Part shown: in pieces, positions 10,757 to 19,071 of the stretch
Layout of the letters: each line of letters opens with the position of its first letter
How positions within the stretch are numbered: position 1 is the first letter of the stretch
NCBI GenBank assembly: GCA_036936605.1
Contig: JAUPFV010000002.1
Coordinates: forward strand, 196,687,273 to 196,751,272
From: Limnanthes douglasii subsp. nivea
Taxonomy: Eukaryota; Streptophyta; Magnoliopsida; Brassicales; Limnanthaceae
Direction: 5' to 3'
Length of the DNA: 64,000 bases
The notes under the pieces: generated by a model
Database searches by the model: none
Told to the model about the DNA's origin: nothing
The model's input: only the letters and a program-made list of their open reading frames with translations
Made by a program: the position numbers and the translations under genes

Positions 10757-11268
10757 TGGTGTGGATAATAATTGCCTGAGGGTAGGCTAGTAATTTCAAG
10801 TGGAGTTTCAAGGTGGTGTATGGATGTTTAACGGTGGTGTATGGGTGTTTAACGGTGGTGTATGGGTGTTTAACGGTGGTGTATGGGTGTTTAACGGTTA
10901 GAATAGAGAGTAGAGAGATGATTAAGCAGCTTGGTAGCAGTTAATTCTCATTACCCATAGTTAATGCTGGTGGTTGGGTATTTATAGTATGATGTTTGGG
11001 CCCTTATGGGCTTTCGGGTCATGTTTAATGGACCCAAGTCATGATTAAAGACCCATGAGCTCTAAGCAGGAGAGCAAGTAGCTTAGTCAGGAAGTGTTTA
11101 GGTTTTTTAGTACTTTAGTCATAGTTCGAACAGTCTTAAGTTTATAGTGTCCAAAGTAATCTGTCCGGAAGTAATCTGTTCGATTTATGTCCTTGTAGCC
11201 TGTCCGGTGTTCGGAGAGACATAGACTGATTTACCCTTCCGGGGAGCATGCTGAATTCAGACTCATCA
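10757..11268 (-). repeat. 5' LTR of element B (copy 1)
   Basis: This 512-bp partner of 5669-6180 differs from it at about seven positions (for example CCCAAG for CCCGGG, GTAATC for GTGATC, GCCTG for GCTTG). It holds four 21-bp repeats at 10812-10895 and the TATA-like element at 10979-10987 on the minus strand. It is followed by the target repeat CTAGT. Confidence 0.93.
10812..10895. repeat. 21-bp tandem repeat in the LTR, four units (copy 1)
   Basis: The units start GGTGGTGTATGG and end TTTAAC. The first unit has GGATG where the others have GGGTG. The 3' LTR has four units with private changes (5724-5807). The 5' LTR of copy 2 has three (38947-39009), which accounts for the 21-bp length difference between the large copies. 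Confidence 0.93.
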
Positions 11269-11729
11269 CTAGTAATAATGTATATTAGTTCGAGATGATA
11301 CATAAATTAAAAAAACAAGTTCCAAGGCACATTCTATGAATGAACATTCACAAATTAATTGATTTTTCCAACGACAACAACTCTTCATAATTTTTACAAC
11401 TTTTTGTTGACAATACGAAAAGACAATGCCCCAACTCTTAAGTGCAATAAGTATATTCAATATAACTCAATATAGATTTGAATTTAAAAAAAAAACGAGT
11501 GACTATAAATTCATTTTTAGTATAAATTAATTGAATTTGTCAATTTCATTATAATCTTTTAGTAACTATTAGTTTATAGTTTCGTTGGGACCAATATATA
11601 CAGTGGGATTTCAAAAAACTTATTATCAACTGGAGCGACTTTTGTACCGGTCACAAGTTAGAACTGGACAAATTATCAATTTATCGAGGTTATTAGCATA
11701 TAAAGTATTAATTTATAAAGGTTTTACTA

Positions 11730-12243
11730 TATATTGTCTTAGAATCCTCATAAGAGTACTTAAAATCCATCAACTTCATATGGATGATCAGGATGAGATC
11801 ACCTTTCAGTAAATTGAGAAACCAACCAATGCCATATCTAAGAGGGGCCTAATTACTATTAAGACCCATTCCAGAAACTTAACTATTGGGGTCCCAATCT
11901 TGAGGACAACAAGTAGAGGGTTATAGCTCCAAAGATCCTACTCTTAAGACTAGACATCACGTTCCCGCTAGGAAAGAACAAATAACCTTAGCCAAAGCAT
12001 CTTAGGCCGAATCATCTACGTATACCATTGAACTCCTAAGAGTCTGAAATATAAAAGGATTTTGAGAATCGAGTCTAGTAAAGCCAAGCTTGATACTATT
12101 TCCACCATAACCATGAACATGAGTAAGGGTATGATGTATAGCTTGCTCAAAGTCCATTGCATATATCATGATATCAGGTTCATTTCTGGAGGTCAAACAA
12201 GTATGAGATTCATTATATTGTCAATTTTTGGTTACCTATTCTC
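11730..12243. other. No clear gene; left edge of decayed antisense gene E
   Basis: AT-rich DNA after the MITE. From about 11860 the G/C content rises and short plus-strand frames appear. They may be the N-terminal part of antisense-gene remnant E, but I could not align them. Confidence 0.4.
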
Positions 12244-14050
12244 GTGGATACTACAACCTCGATCACAACTAACGAGCTTGTGCTCTATGTTAATGTTCTT
12301 TATAGAGAAGTCTGTATGCCGCTCTATCATAAGTTAGACAAAAAATTTAATATTTTAGAACTATATCTAAACCATGTTAATTCAAACATTTGGAAGACGG
12401 CTATGGGTTCTTTGGTGGCCTCGGGCTTACCAATAACCCTTCAAGATGGAAAATCTTGTGGCAATCTCACAAGTTACCATCAAAAATATTTTTCATTTTT
12501 ACTACATGATCATTCAAAACTCTCATAAAGTGGTTAACGATCTGGTAAAGTATGAGAGTCATAAAATAAAAAATCATCTTTGTAAGTAGGAGTGAGGTTC
12601 TGACCGCATAAGAGGTCGGTGCAGAACACGAAGTAGTTAGAAAAATGAAAGGAAGGGATAAATTCTTTATCTGAAAGCAATGCTATTACCTCAGATTTTC
12701 TACTTCAACTTACTTATTGTTGATCTGAAGGTTTACTTTGTGTGGTAATTCCTAACTTTTGTTAATGTTACACAGTTCGACAGACTCTTCTGTTTTTTTT
12801 TTAAAAATAAGAAAAAAAGTCTTTATAACCTTCAAAATGTACATGGTCACCAATTGATCTAAGAAGTTTTAATCTCTATTTACTCTAAATAACTTATTCT
12901 TATCCAACTTGTGGCTAATGCATAACCACATGTAAAATACGTTAAGCCTATACAAACCCATGCCAAATGAAGATGCTCGTACTCAAGTTAGTGTCTTCAT
13001 ATCCAAATCCTCAAGAAAACTATACTTACCCTCAAGAATGAGAAGTACCAGTCAACACCTGAAGGATGCTAGGGCCCCTCCACCTCTAAAATGTGTCAAT
13101 GTGGAAAGCTTTAATTATAAGAGAGATAAATAGGTAAATACATGGTAACCACAGTTGAAGCCAAGCACTTTTCTAACAAAAATGATACTCCTAAAGGCTC
13201 GACTCAATTAAAAAAAGAATATGAACATGGGACCTTGACAAACATTAGAGGGTAATTATAAGATGAAGTCCAATAAGTTTTGATCGATAGTCAGGGAACC
13301 ATAGGTAGTAATGAAGGAAAAAGCCTTCCAAATCTAGGCCTTTAAATATGTAAGACTTGGGGTATGTGATGGCCAATTACAGATAAGAATCTAAAATTAT
13401 TCTTATTTCTCGAACATAAAAAATACTTGTTCGATTTTTTCACGTGGCAGGTGGCCCTTTGTGTGGGGGTATATTTTATGGTTTTACTTAGTTTAGTTCT
13501 ACTGGTGGATGAAATGGTACTCATCCTTATTTTATTCATTATTGCATATGGTGAGCAACATAATCATAGCTATCTAAAGTGTTATTGAGCCAAACAACGA
13601 GGTGTTTCCTGATTTTTCAAGCCTGATCATAACTCTACTAAAATGGCCAAAGACATGACCAAAGTCAAGGTCGAGCATACGAAGGAAAAGAATACTAAGG
13701 CCGCGACGAATAACCATTGGGATATAAACAATGAACTTAGGAAGAAACGACTCAAAGGCTGAAGAAGGCATACAAAATTTCAAGTTTGAATAAGAGAAGG
13801 TCAAGAAGGATATTGAAGATAAAAATGTTATTCTTGAAAAGAAGATAAAAAAAGTGAGGAAATTAAGGAGAAAATTATTTAAGATACTAGAGAGTCGATA
13901 GTAGGAGTGATTTTAGAGACGTAAGACAACATCCAAGGTAAGATGATCCTCCACTTCCATGAAATGTTCAGTAATTTTCCTTTGGGGGCTCAATATATCG
14001 GAGGAAAACAGATTAGAGGAAGCTGAACTCGTATACACATAAGATCAAGA
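12244..14050 (+). pseudogene. Remnant E: decayed Tat antisense gene (copy 1)
   Basis: At 12344-12420 the plus strand reads DKKFNILELYLNHVNSNIWK and GSLVASGLPITLQDGKSCGN. These align with YFHLIKLCPSQLSPNAWFT and MASRLFGILLPMEQFVVV of the element A antisense gene. Near 12510 the frame reads SHKVVNDLVKYESHK, matching NFKVVDDLLESEK. At 13790-14000 the coiled-coil tail follows (KMILHFHEMFSN against SDMVLLFHEKFPK). The order is the same as in element A, but identity is low and stops are many, so E is much older. No gag-pol of this element was found nearby. Confidence 0.6.
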
Positions 14051-14270
14051 GTAACTCCATATTAATAAAACTAATAATCTTATAGATGTTTTGGTCGTGA
14101 TGATCCATGATGATTCCATGATTTTCATGATTGAGGTTATGAAGACCCTGAATGACACTTCCATCAAAGAGGATATTGTGATAAAAATGAGAATAATAAA
14201 ATTATGGCCAAAGTTAGCAATGTGAAAGAAGGTACCAAGGCCAACAAGAATAATGATGGACAATGTATTG

Positions 14271-14609
14271 GGCTTTGAACAATATATCGTCCCTGGACTA
14301 TTACATTTGGTGATAGATAATCTTTTGACTTTCAAAAGTCCACCAAAATTTTGTATCATCATTGGTCCCTTAACTTTATGTCACGGGTTGTAGACTTCAT
14401 TCTGGCTTTGACCTAAAGTTAAGGGACTAATGGTGATACAAAATTCATGTGACTATGGTGACAGGTGGCAGGTTCACATGAAATAAAGGATCTGGTGGAC
14501 TAACTTTATCCAAAGCTGATAGTCCAATGACTACCAACGGACTTTTGAAAGTTAAGGGACTATATGTAACCAAATGTGATAGTCCAAGGACGATATATTG
14601 TTCAAAACC
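14271..14609. mobile_element. Foldback MITE, older member (Mutator-type ends, copy 1)
   Basis: It starts GGCTTTGAACAATATATCG and ends CGATATATTGTTCAAAACC. The arms are inverted repeats of about 150 bp (TAGTCC, GGGACTA and GATACAAAAT blocks in both). It is clearly related to the MITE at 15245 but with more mismatches, and the flanks show no clean target duplication. Confidence 0.75.
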
Positions 14610-15234
14610 TCAAATAGTATCTTAATATTTAAATTCTTTTTCATGATGTATAAAGATTGTTATAATTTGGTTCAGTTCATTCACATCCGTTTTATAGCGA
14701 TTATTTTTCATTATTAACCTATTTTTAAAGACTCAATTGGTAAAAGTTGGAATATAAAAAGTGACTGTTATTTACTTATGAAATATTTTATCAACTTGAA
14801 AAACTCATGTACAAACATATGAAAAATTTCACGTGAAATATAATTTATTTGGATAAATATGATAACAAAATGATCTGAAAATATTTTGAACAAAAAATAT
14901 CATCAAATTTATATAAATTGGCACTTTCACTAAACTAATTATAACTAATATGAGAGACTTCTTGTTGATGATTAGATTATTTTAAATATACAAAATTCTT
15001 GATTTTTTTTACACAAACCATAAAATTTTAAGATAAATAAAAGTAGTTGAGAATCAATTTTCTTATAACCTGTGAATATCATATGGAAGTATTATTTTGT
15101 CTTTGTAAAATAACTTATATAATCAACATCGCATCATTTATTTACCTCATAATTTACAATCATATATCATATTGTTGTCTCATGAGAGTCCAATATCACA
15201 AACATTTTGAATATATGTAGAGACGAGTTTATAA
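14610..15234. other. AT-rich spacer, no gene seen
   Basis: AT-rich DNA with short A/T runs. No reading frame, terminal repeat or known element was recognised. Confidence 0.6.
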
Positions 15235-15244
15235 TACAACTAGA

Positions 15245-15670
15245 GGCATTGAACAGTAAATCGTCCTTCGACTATCGCGTTTGGTGGCAGATAGTCCCTT
15301 GACTTTCAAATGTCCGTTGACAGTCCCTGGACTATCGCGTTTGGATAAAGTTAGTCTACCAGATCCTCTGATCCATGAGAGGCTGCCACGTGTCACCATA
15401 GTCCCCAGATTTTTGTATCACCACTAGTCCCTTGAGTTTAGGTCAAACCCAAAATGTAGAAAATTACAGAAAACTAAACTCAAGGGACTAGTGGTGATAC
15501 AAAAATCTGGGGACTATGGTGACACGTGGCAGCCTCTCATGGATCAGAGGATCTGGTGGACTAACTTTATCCAAATGCGATAGTCCAGGGACTGTCAACG
15601 GACATTTGAAAGTCAAGGGACTATTTGCCACCAAACGTGATAGTCGAGGGACGATGTACTGTTCAAAGCC
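15245..15670. mobile_element. Foldback MITE with near-perfect ~195-bp arms (copy 1)
   Basis: Ends GGCATTGAACAG and CTGTTCAAAGCC are flanked by the 10-bp direct repeat TACAACTAGA (15235-15244, 15671-15680), which is in the Mutator range. The two arms are almost fully complementary to each other (blocks GGCTGCCACGTGTCACCATA and CTCAAGGGACTAGTGGTGAT have partners in the other arm), with a loop of about 35 bases around 15455. Any transcript would fold into one long hairpin. It has no coding capacity and is non-autonomous. Confidence 0.88.
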
Positions 15671-15680
15671 TACAACTAGA

Positions 15681-16190
15681 GGTATAATAGAACTAGAGGT
15701 GTGAACAAAAATGTAAAAAAAATGATATAATCATTTTGTTGTTGTTAATACATAGTTTACCTACAATAAAATTTTAGTGGAATCTTTGTTACAAGTTGTC
15801 TTTTTATCATAAAGATAATGTATAAAGTACATCACTAAAATGGACGTCGAAATTATAAAAAACAATATTATTTCAAAGTGATACCTCGTAAAGACCCAAA
15901 AAGCATTAATAAAAAATTATATTATGAATGAAAATTTAGATTGATCAAAATAATAAATCTCACGAGATTTTACAAAGAAAATGATATAATTGACGTAAAA
16001 TTTAAAAAAATAGATTATAAAAAAACTTAAATAGATGAAATAATATTATTTATAAATAATCATTACTAATAACATATTTATATGTAAATAGATAAAGTAT
16101 GAACACACCTAATTAAAATCATATACATAAATATTTTAAAAATCATAGTTAGAACAAATTATACACCTGTGTCATTTGTCATGTTAACAA
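15681..16190. other. AT-rich spacer, no gene seen
   Basis: This is about 80% A+T, with no frame or repeat ends. Two of the few length differences between the large copies (A-runs near 16005 and 16430) lie in or near here. Confidence 0.6.
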
Positions 16191-16240
16191 ATAAATGTAG
16201 GCCAAAGCTATTTCCTCTATGGAAATTATTATTTCCTCCA

Positions 16241-16833
16241 TCATTTGAAATCTCTAAAACTAGTGAAACATGATTTTACTAGTATACCCTTGTATGCTAA
16301 TAGCAACTCCCCTTTAACTTCAAGAACTAAATCATACCATTCATAGAGGCATGAATGGTCTATACAAATTTTCATCTCCTCCATTTCTCTGAAAATTCTT
16401 TCGTAATCTTCCGCACCATCGATCTGAAAAAAAACGAAATTAAACAAGGGTTGAACGTCTAGTAGCTCGAGGCATATTAGTAAACCTATGAACTCTCTCC
16501 CTCTTCAAAACACCAACACGTACAGATTGATAAGAACTAAAGACGAAAGCATATTATAAACATCATTCATAAATTACAACCGGAAAGACTAGATTTCCGA
16601 TTTGATTTGCACGAGTGAGTAAGAGTAGGATAGAGAATTACGTATAGGAACCAAATCTTGAGGAATCTGATGTCATTTTGGTACTGCGAATTGTTCTTGA
16701 AAGTTGAGATACAGTTGATAACCAGTTTGTTTAGATCTGCATCGGAGCTTTTACCTGAGTGCCAATTATCGAGTTCCTTCTTAATCTTCCTGCGAATTTG
16801 AGACCAGTGAGTGTATACACGAAATGGATCCAT
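16241..16833 (-). pseudogene. Captured BUB1/MAD3-type spindle-checkpoint gene fragment (copy 1)
   Basis: The first exon (16833-16642) starts MDPFRVYTHWSQIRRKIKKE and ends NDIRFLKIWFLY. A GT...AG intron of 218 bp (16641-16424, acceptor after TTTTTTTTCAG) follows. The second exon (from 16423) begins IDGAEDYERIFREMEEMKIC and continues CLYEWYDLVLEVKGELLLAY. Both exons join in phase 0. These are the landmarks of the Mad3/BUB1 N-terminal TPR domain (FK...Y.ND.RFLKIW..Y, then REMEE..IC....LYEWY), which binds kinetochore and checkpoint partners in the family. The fragment covers about 110 residues. Kinase, KEN and GLEBS parts are absent, and the frame runs into the element end. The presence of an intron shows capture from genomic DNA. 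Whether it is transcribed is unknown. Confidence 0.8.
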
Positions 16834-16861
16834 CCATAGATGTATGTATACTGGGGTTTTG

Positions 16862-17035
16862 CACTTGATTCCAAGAGGGCCACTCGGAATCAGGTGCAGT
16901 GTTTTTTTTTCAAGTTATAACCAAAATGTGGAGACAAAGAGTTTGCAACTGATTCTGAGTGGCCCTCTCGGAATCAGCTGTTGCTCGGTTTAAAAAAAGC
17001 ATGTGATTCCGAGATACCCACTCGGAATCACATGC
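16862..17035. repeat. Three short hairpins sharing GATTCCGAG / CTCGGAATC
   Basis: Three inverted repeats follow each other at 16862-16896, 16949-16977 and 16999-17035. The last is perfect: GCATGTGATTCCGAG, a 7-base loop, then CTCGGAATCACATGC. The first two carry GAGGGCCACTCGGAATC and GAGTGGCCCTCTCGGAATC variants and can also pair with one another. They lie just upstream of the captured exon start on the minus strand. Confidence 0.8.
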
Positions 17036-17110
17036 TCAATGCATAAAAAAAATTAAAGAACAGTGATTTATCCCAAGGCGAACCCAAGTCGAAATAGCAG
17101 ACACAAATAG

Positions 17111-17196
17111 AAACCCTAATCGAATCTAACAAAGAAATCTAACAACAATCGAAACCCTAATCGAATCTAACAAAGAAATCAAACTTCAAACCCTAA
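17111..17196 (-). promoter_or_regulatory. Three telo-box motifs upstream of the captured exons
   Basis: AAACCCTAA occurs at 17111-17119, 17152-17160 and 17188-17196 within a 41-bp tandem repeat (CCTAATCGAATCTAACAAAG). Read on the minus strand, the direction of the BUB1-like exons, it is TTAGGGTTT, a motif common in leaders and promoters of plant cell-cycle and ribosomal genes. It may be captured promoter or leader DNA (inference). Confidence 0.5.
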
Positions 17197-17236
17197 TCGA
17201 AAAATGAAAAAGCAAAGAAAATAAAGAAATCATACC

Positions 17237-17437
17237 TTCTCCAAGGCTTCTCTCTCTTCGAATCTGTTTTGTAAGGTACTGGATTTGTGAAGAATGAGTT
17301 TTCTTCTCCAAAGCTTTCTCTCTATTCGATTCTGTTATTGTAGGGTACTGTTTTGTGAAGAATGGGTTTTCTTCTCCAAGGTTTCTCTCTCTTCGAATCT
17401 GTTTTGTAAGGTACTGGTTTTGTGAAAAATGGGTTTT
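17237..17437. repeat. 67-bp tandem repeat, three units
   Basis: Units start TTCTCCAAGG (17237, 17304, 17372). Each includes TTTCTCTCT, TTCGAATCTG or a variant, GGTACTG and TGTGAAGAATG. Pyrimidine-rich and internal to the Pack-MULE. The middle unit is the most diverged. Confidence 0.8.
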
Positions 17438-17607
17438 GTTATACTGAATGGGTAATGGTATGTTAGGGTAATGGTTTTGTGAAGAAAAAATGGGTAAAAG
17501 GGAAAATTTGTAACTTCCTTTATAGAGGAAATATCAACATGGAGGTTTTTCCAAATTATGGAGGAAATAATAATTTCCATGGGGAAATAGCTTTGGCCAT
17601 AAATGTA

Positions 17608-18930
17608 TCATATAATATGAACAATATAACATTTCACTAAATTTGGGGCCATAAAGGTTATGGTGTATATAATTATTATATATATACTATACAACCTTGT
17701 TTTTATCCACCGTAAGATTAAATTTAAGCTAATTCGAAAAAAATAAACTAATATTGTTTAAATATCAGTACGTCGTTGTCGCTCGTTATTTAATAATATT
17801 ATAACCAGTCAAATTATTATTCAATATATGAGGTAAGACTGATAGACATTTAATATCGAGTAGTATGTGTGAATTAACTTATTTAAAGCATAATAATAAA
17901 TATGACGAACTAATAGTAGGTAGGATAGTAAAGAAGAATTGTATATAATATAAATCACGAGCTAAATAAAGTGTGAGTAAAATATTGACGTATAAAATAT
18001 TGATAACCAAACTTAGTATTAATGTTATAACATGAAAACAATTATGACAACCAATTCTGATGGGCTTTATAAAGATGAATCAAAGAAGAATGCATGATAT
18101 TGGAAGGTTAATACTGGTGTTGTAACTTAATGATAATTATGACGAGCTATCTTGTGTCAAATTATGAGATAAGAATAAATGAAAAGTGATTAATAATAAG
18201 AAGATGCTAAATTTAGGACTTAAGACCAAGCTACAGAAAGGTAAAAGATATGACAAGCTAAAATTAGTGGTAAAAGCAAGATGAAGAGGGATCACAAATA
18301 AAATAAGGCATCAGCAATGTTATATTTATGATGATGAGAAGAACTTAGAAGATAAAAGGCTTCAAGAAGCTTCTAGTTTAGTCTATTAATATCACATAAA
18401 TACTCTAAGCAACTAGAAAGAGTTTTAACCATATTTGTAACAACTTATCTTTTAAATTATGTCTATATGTTCTTATTTACACGTATTCATTCGTTCATAT
18501 ATATTTCTGATAAACCTTGTAAATAAGGGTGTAAACATTTATTTGATGGTTATTTATTTATTGGCAATAAAATTACTTACTTATTTTTCTCTAATTCTCG
18601 AGTAGTTCATTCCCTAAAACCATTAACATTTACTTTGACGAGGTTTTAACTGTCTATGGTAAAAATATTTGTGAAGTATCAACCCAAACCAATAGCGTTG
18701 ACTCGTTTACGGATAGACAATGACATATTTCATAGATAGTCTGTTGATGGATCTTCATCTTTGATTCTAGAAAATTCTAATACTATTTCACCACAATGTG
18801 GTAACAATGAAATATGCGGTAGTTCTTTAGTTAATATTTTTATGTCGTCTAAATAGTGCGTCTCCAACATGAAGTAATATATTATATACAACTAGAAAAT
18901 CTTCAAGTTTCCATTGATTTACATATTTTA
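17608..18930 (+). mobile_element. 5' part of decayed Tat-type element F (copy 1, cut by the junction)
   Basis: The first ~770 bp are AT-rich without signals. From about 18380 the sequence looks like an LTR and leader (TCTCTAATTCTCGAGTAGTTC, then TTAACTGTCTATGGTAAAAA near 18645). This is supported by copy 2, where the same DNA leads on the plus strand into a gag at 47290. No primer-binding site was found. The element is broken at 18930 by the tandem junction. Confidence 0.45.
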
Positions 18931-18940
18931 TCTCCTAGGT
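18921..18940. other. Junction between the two tandem units
   Basis: The last shared bases are TTACATATTTTA (ending 18930 and 47045). To the left lies the 5' region of element F. To the right, without a spacer, starts the promoter region of the antisense gene of element A. That region also contains TCTCCTAGG, as does the matching place in element B (6473-6481). The original left flank is outside the window, so homology at the breakpoints cannot be judged. Confidence 0.85.
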
Positions 18941-19071
18941 TTCTGGGTATCTTTTTGTTTCTTTAGTATAAATTACCTTCTTTTTCACTATTTTACCATC
19001 TTCATTACTCTTTCATTTCTTTACTTCAAAGCTTTTATCTCTCTTCTCAAAATCCTTCTTGGTGTAAGTTT

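Larger units (their letters stand above)
5669..11268 (-). mobile_element. Element B: Tat-type Ty3/gypsy retrotransposon, internally deleted (copy 1)
   Basis: This element is complete at both ends: two 512-bp LTRs (5669-6180 and 10757-11268) flanked by the 5-bp repeat CTAGT (5664-5668 and 11269-11273). The order on the minus strand is LTR, primer-binding site, gag-protease, in-frame UAG, RT-RNase H, deletion junction near 6938, start of the antisense gene (plus strand), polypurine tract, LTR. At 5.6 kb it is about half the size expected, because the end of RNase H, the second RNase H, the integrase and most of the antisense gene are gone. The LTRs differ at about 7 sites (1.4%), so it inserted well before the tandem duplication. 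It would depend on other elements for integrase. Confidence 0.93.
5524..11729. mobile_element. Emigrant/pogo-like MITE, split by element B (copy 1)
   Basis: The left end at 5524 reads CAGTAAAACCTCTATAAG after TA. The right end at 11729 reads TTTATAAAGGTTTTACTA before TA, so the ends are inverted repeats with a TA target duplication. The left part is 5524-5668 and the right part 11269-11729, about 600 bp without the insert. A second inner inverted motif (TTGGGGCCAATATAT near 5550, TTGGGACCAATATAT near 11586) supports the symmetry. The end sequence recalls the Emigrant family of pogo-type plant MITEs, from memory. A minus-strand frame at 11269-11460 is not convincingly a transposase. Confidence 0.72.
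16200..17598. mobile_element. Pack-MULE: Mutator-type element with captured gene exons (copy 1)
   Basis: The element is 1,399 bp. Left end GGCCAAAGCTATTTCC at 16200 and right end GGAAATAGCTTTGGCC at 17598 form inverted repeats of about 50 bp (AAATTATTATTTCCTCCAT in both arms), flanked by the 9-bp direct repeat ATAAATGTA (16191-16199, 17599-17607). A 9-bp target duplication with long terminal repeats is the mark of Mutator-like elements. There is no transposase. The interior holds two exons and an intron of a BUB1/MAD3-like gene on the minus strand, three short hairpins, three AAACCCTAA motifs and a 67-bp tandem repeat. Confidence 0.88.
1..18930. repeat. Copy 1 of a ~28.1-kb tandem segmental duplication (left end outside window)
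   Basis: This stretch reappears base for base at 28135-47045. The offset is 28134 at the left, 28135 after a one-base difference near 7190, 28114 after loss of one 21-bp LTR repeat near 10870, and 28115 at the right end after small A/T-run indels. I noticed about 25 differences by eye, mostly transitions. Homology stops at 18930, where copy 1 continues with TCTCCTAGG and copy 2 continues with GGATTTGTAG. Seen: the two copies and the abrupt end. Inferred: a head-to-tail duplication whose first unit begins about 9 kb before the window. An assembly artefact (two haplotypes joined) is the main alternative. Confidence 0.93.

Noticed and set aside
10812..10895. CRISPR-like array
   Set aside because: The 21-bp units are contiguous without spacers and lie in a plant LTR; this is a minisatellite.
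11269..11460. Minus-strand frame as a possible pogo-type transposase piece
   Set aside because: It has no recognisable helix-turn-helix or DDE motif and is only 63 codons, ending at the element B target site.
13342..13804. Minus-strand frames of 65-76 codons (and copies at 41456-41918)
   Set aside because: AT-rich chance frames; the second lies opposite the decayed antisense gene tail.
16241..16833. A functional host BUB1/MAD3 gene
   Set aside because: Only two exons of the N-terminal domain are present, enclosed by Mutator-type ends and running into the terminal repeat.
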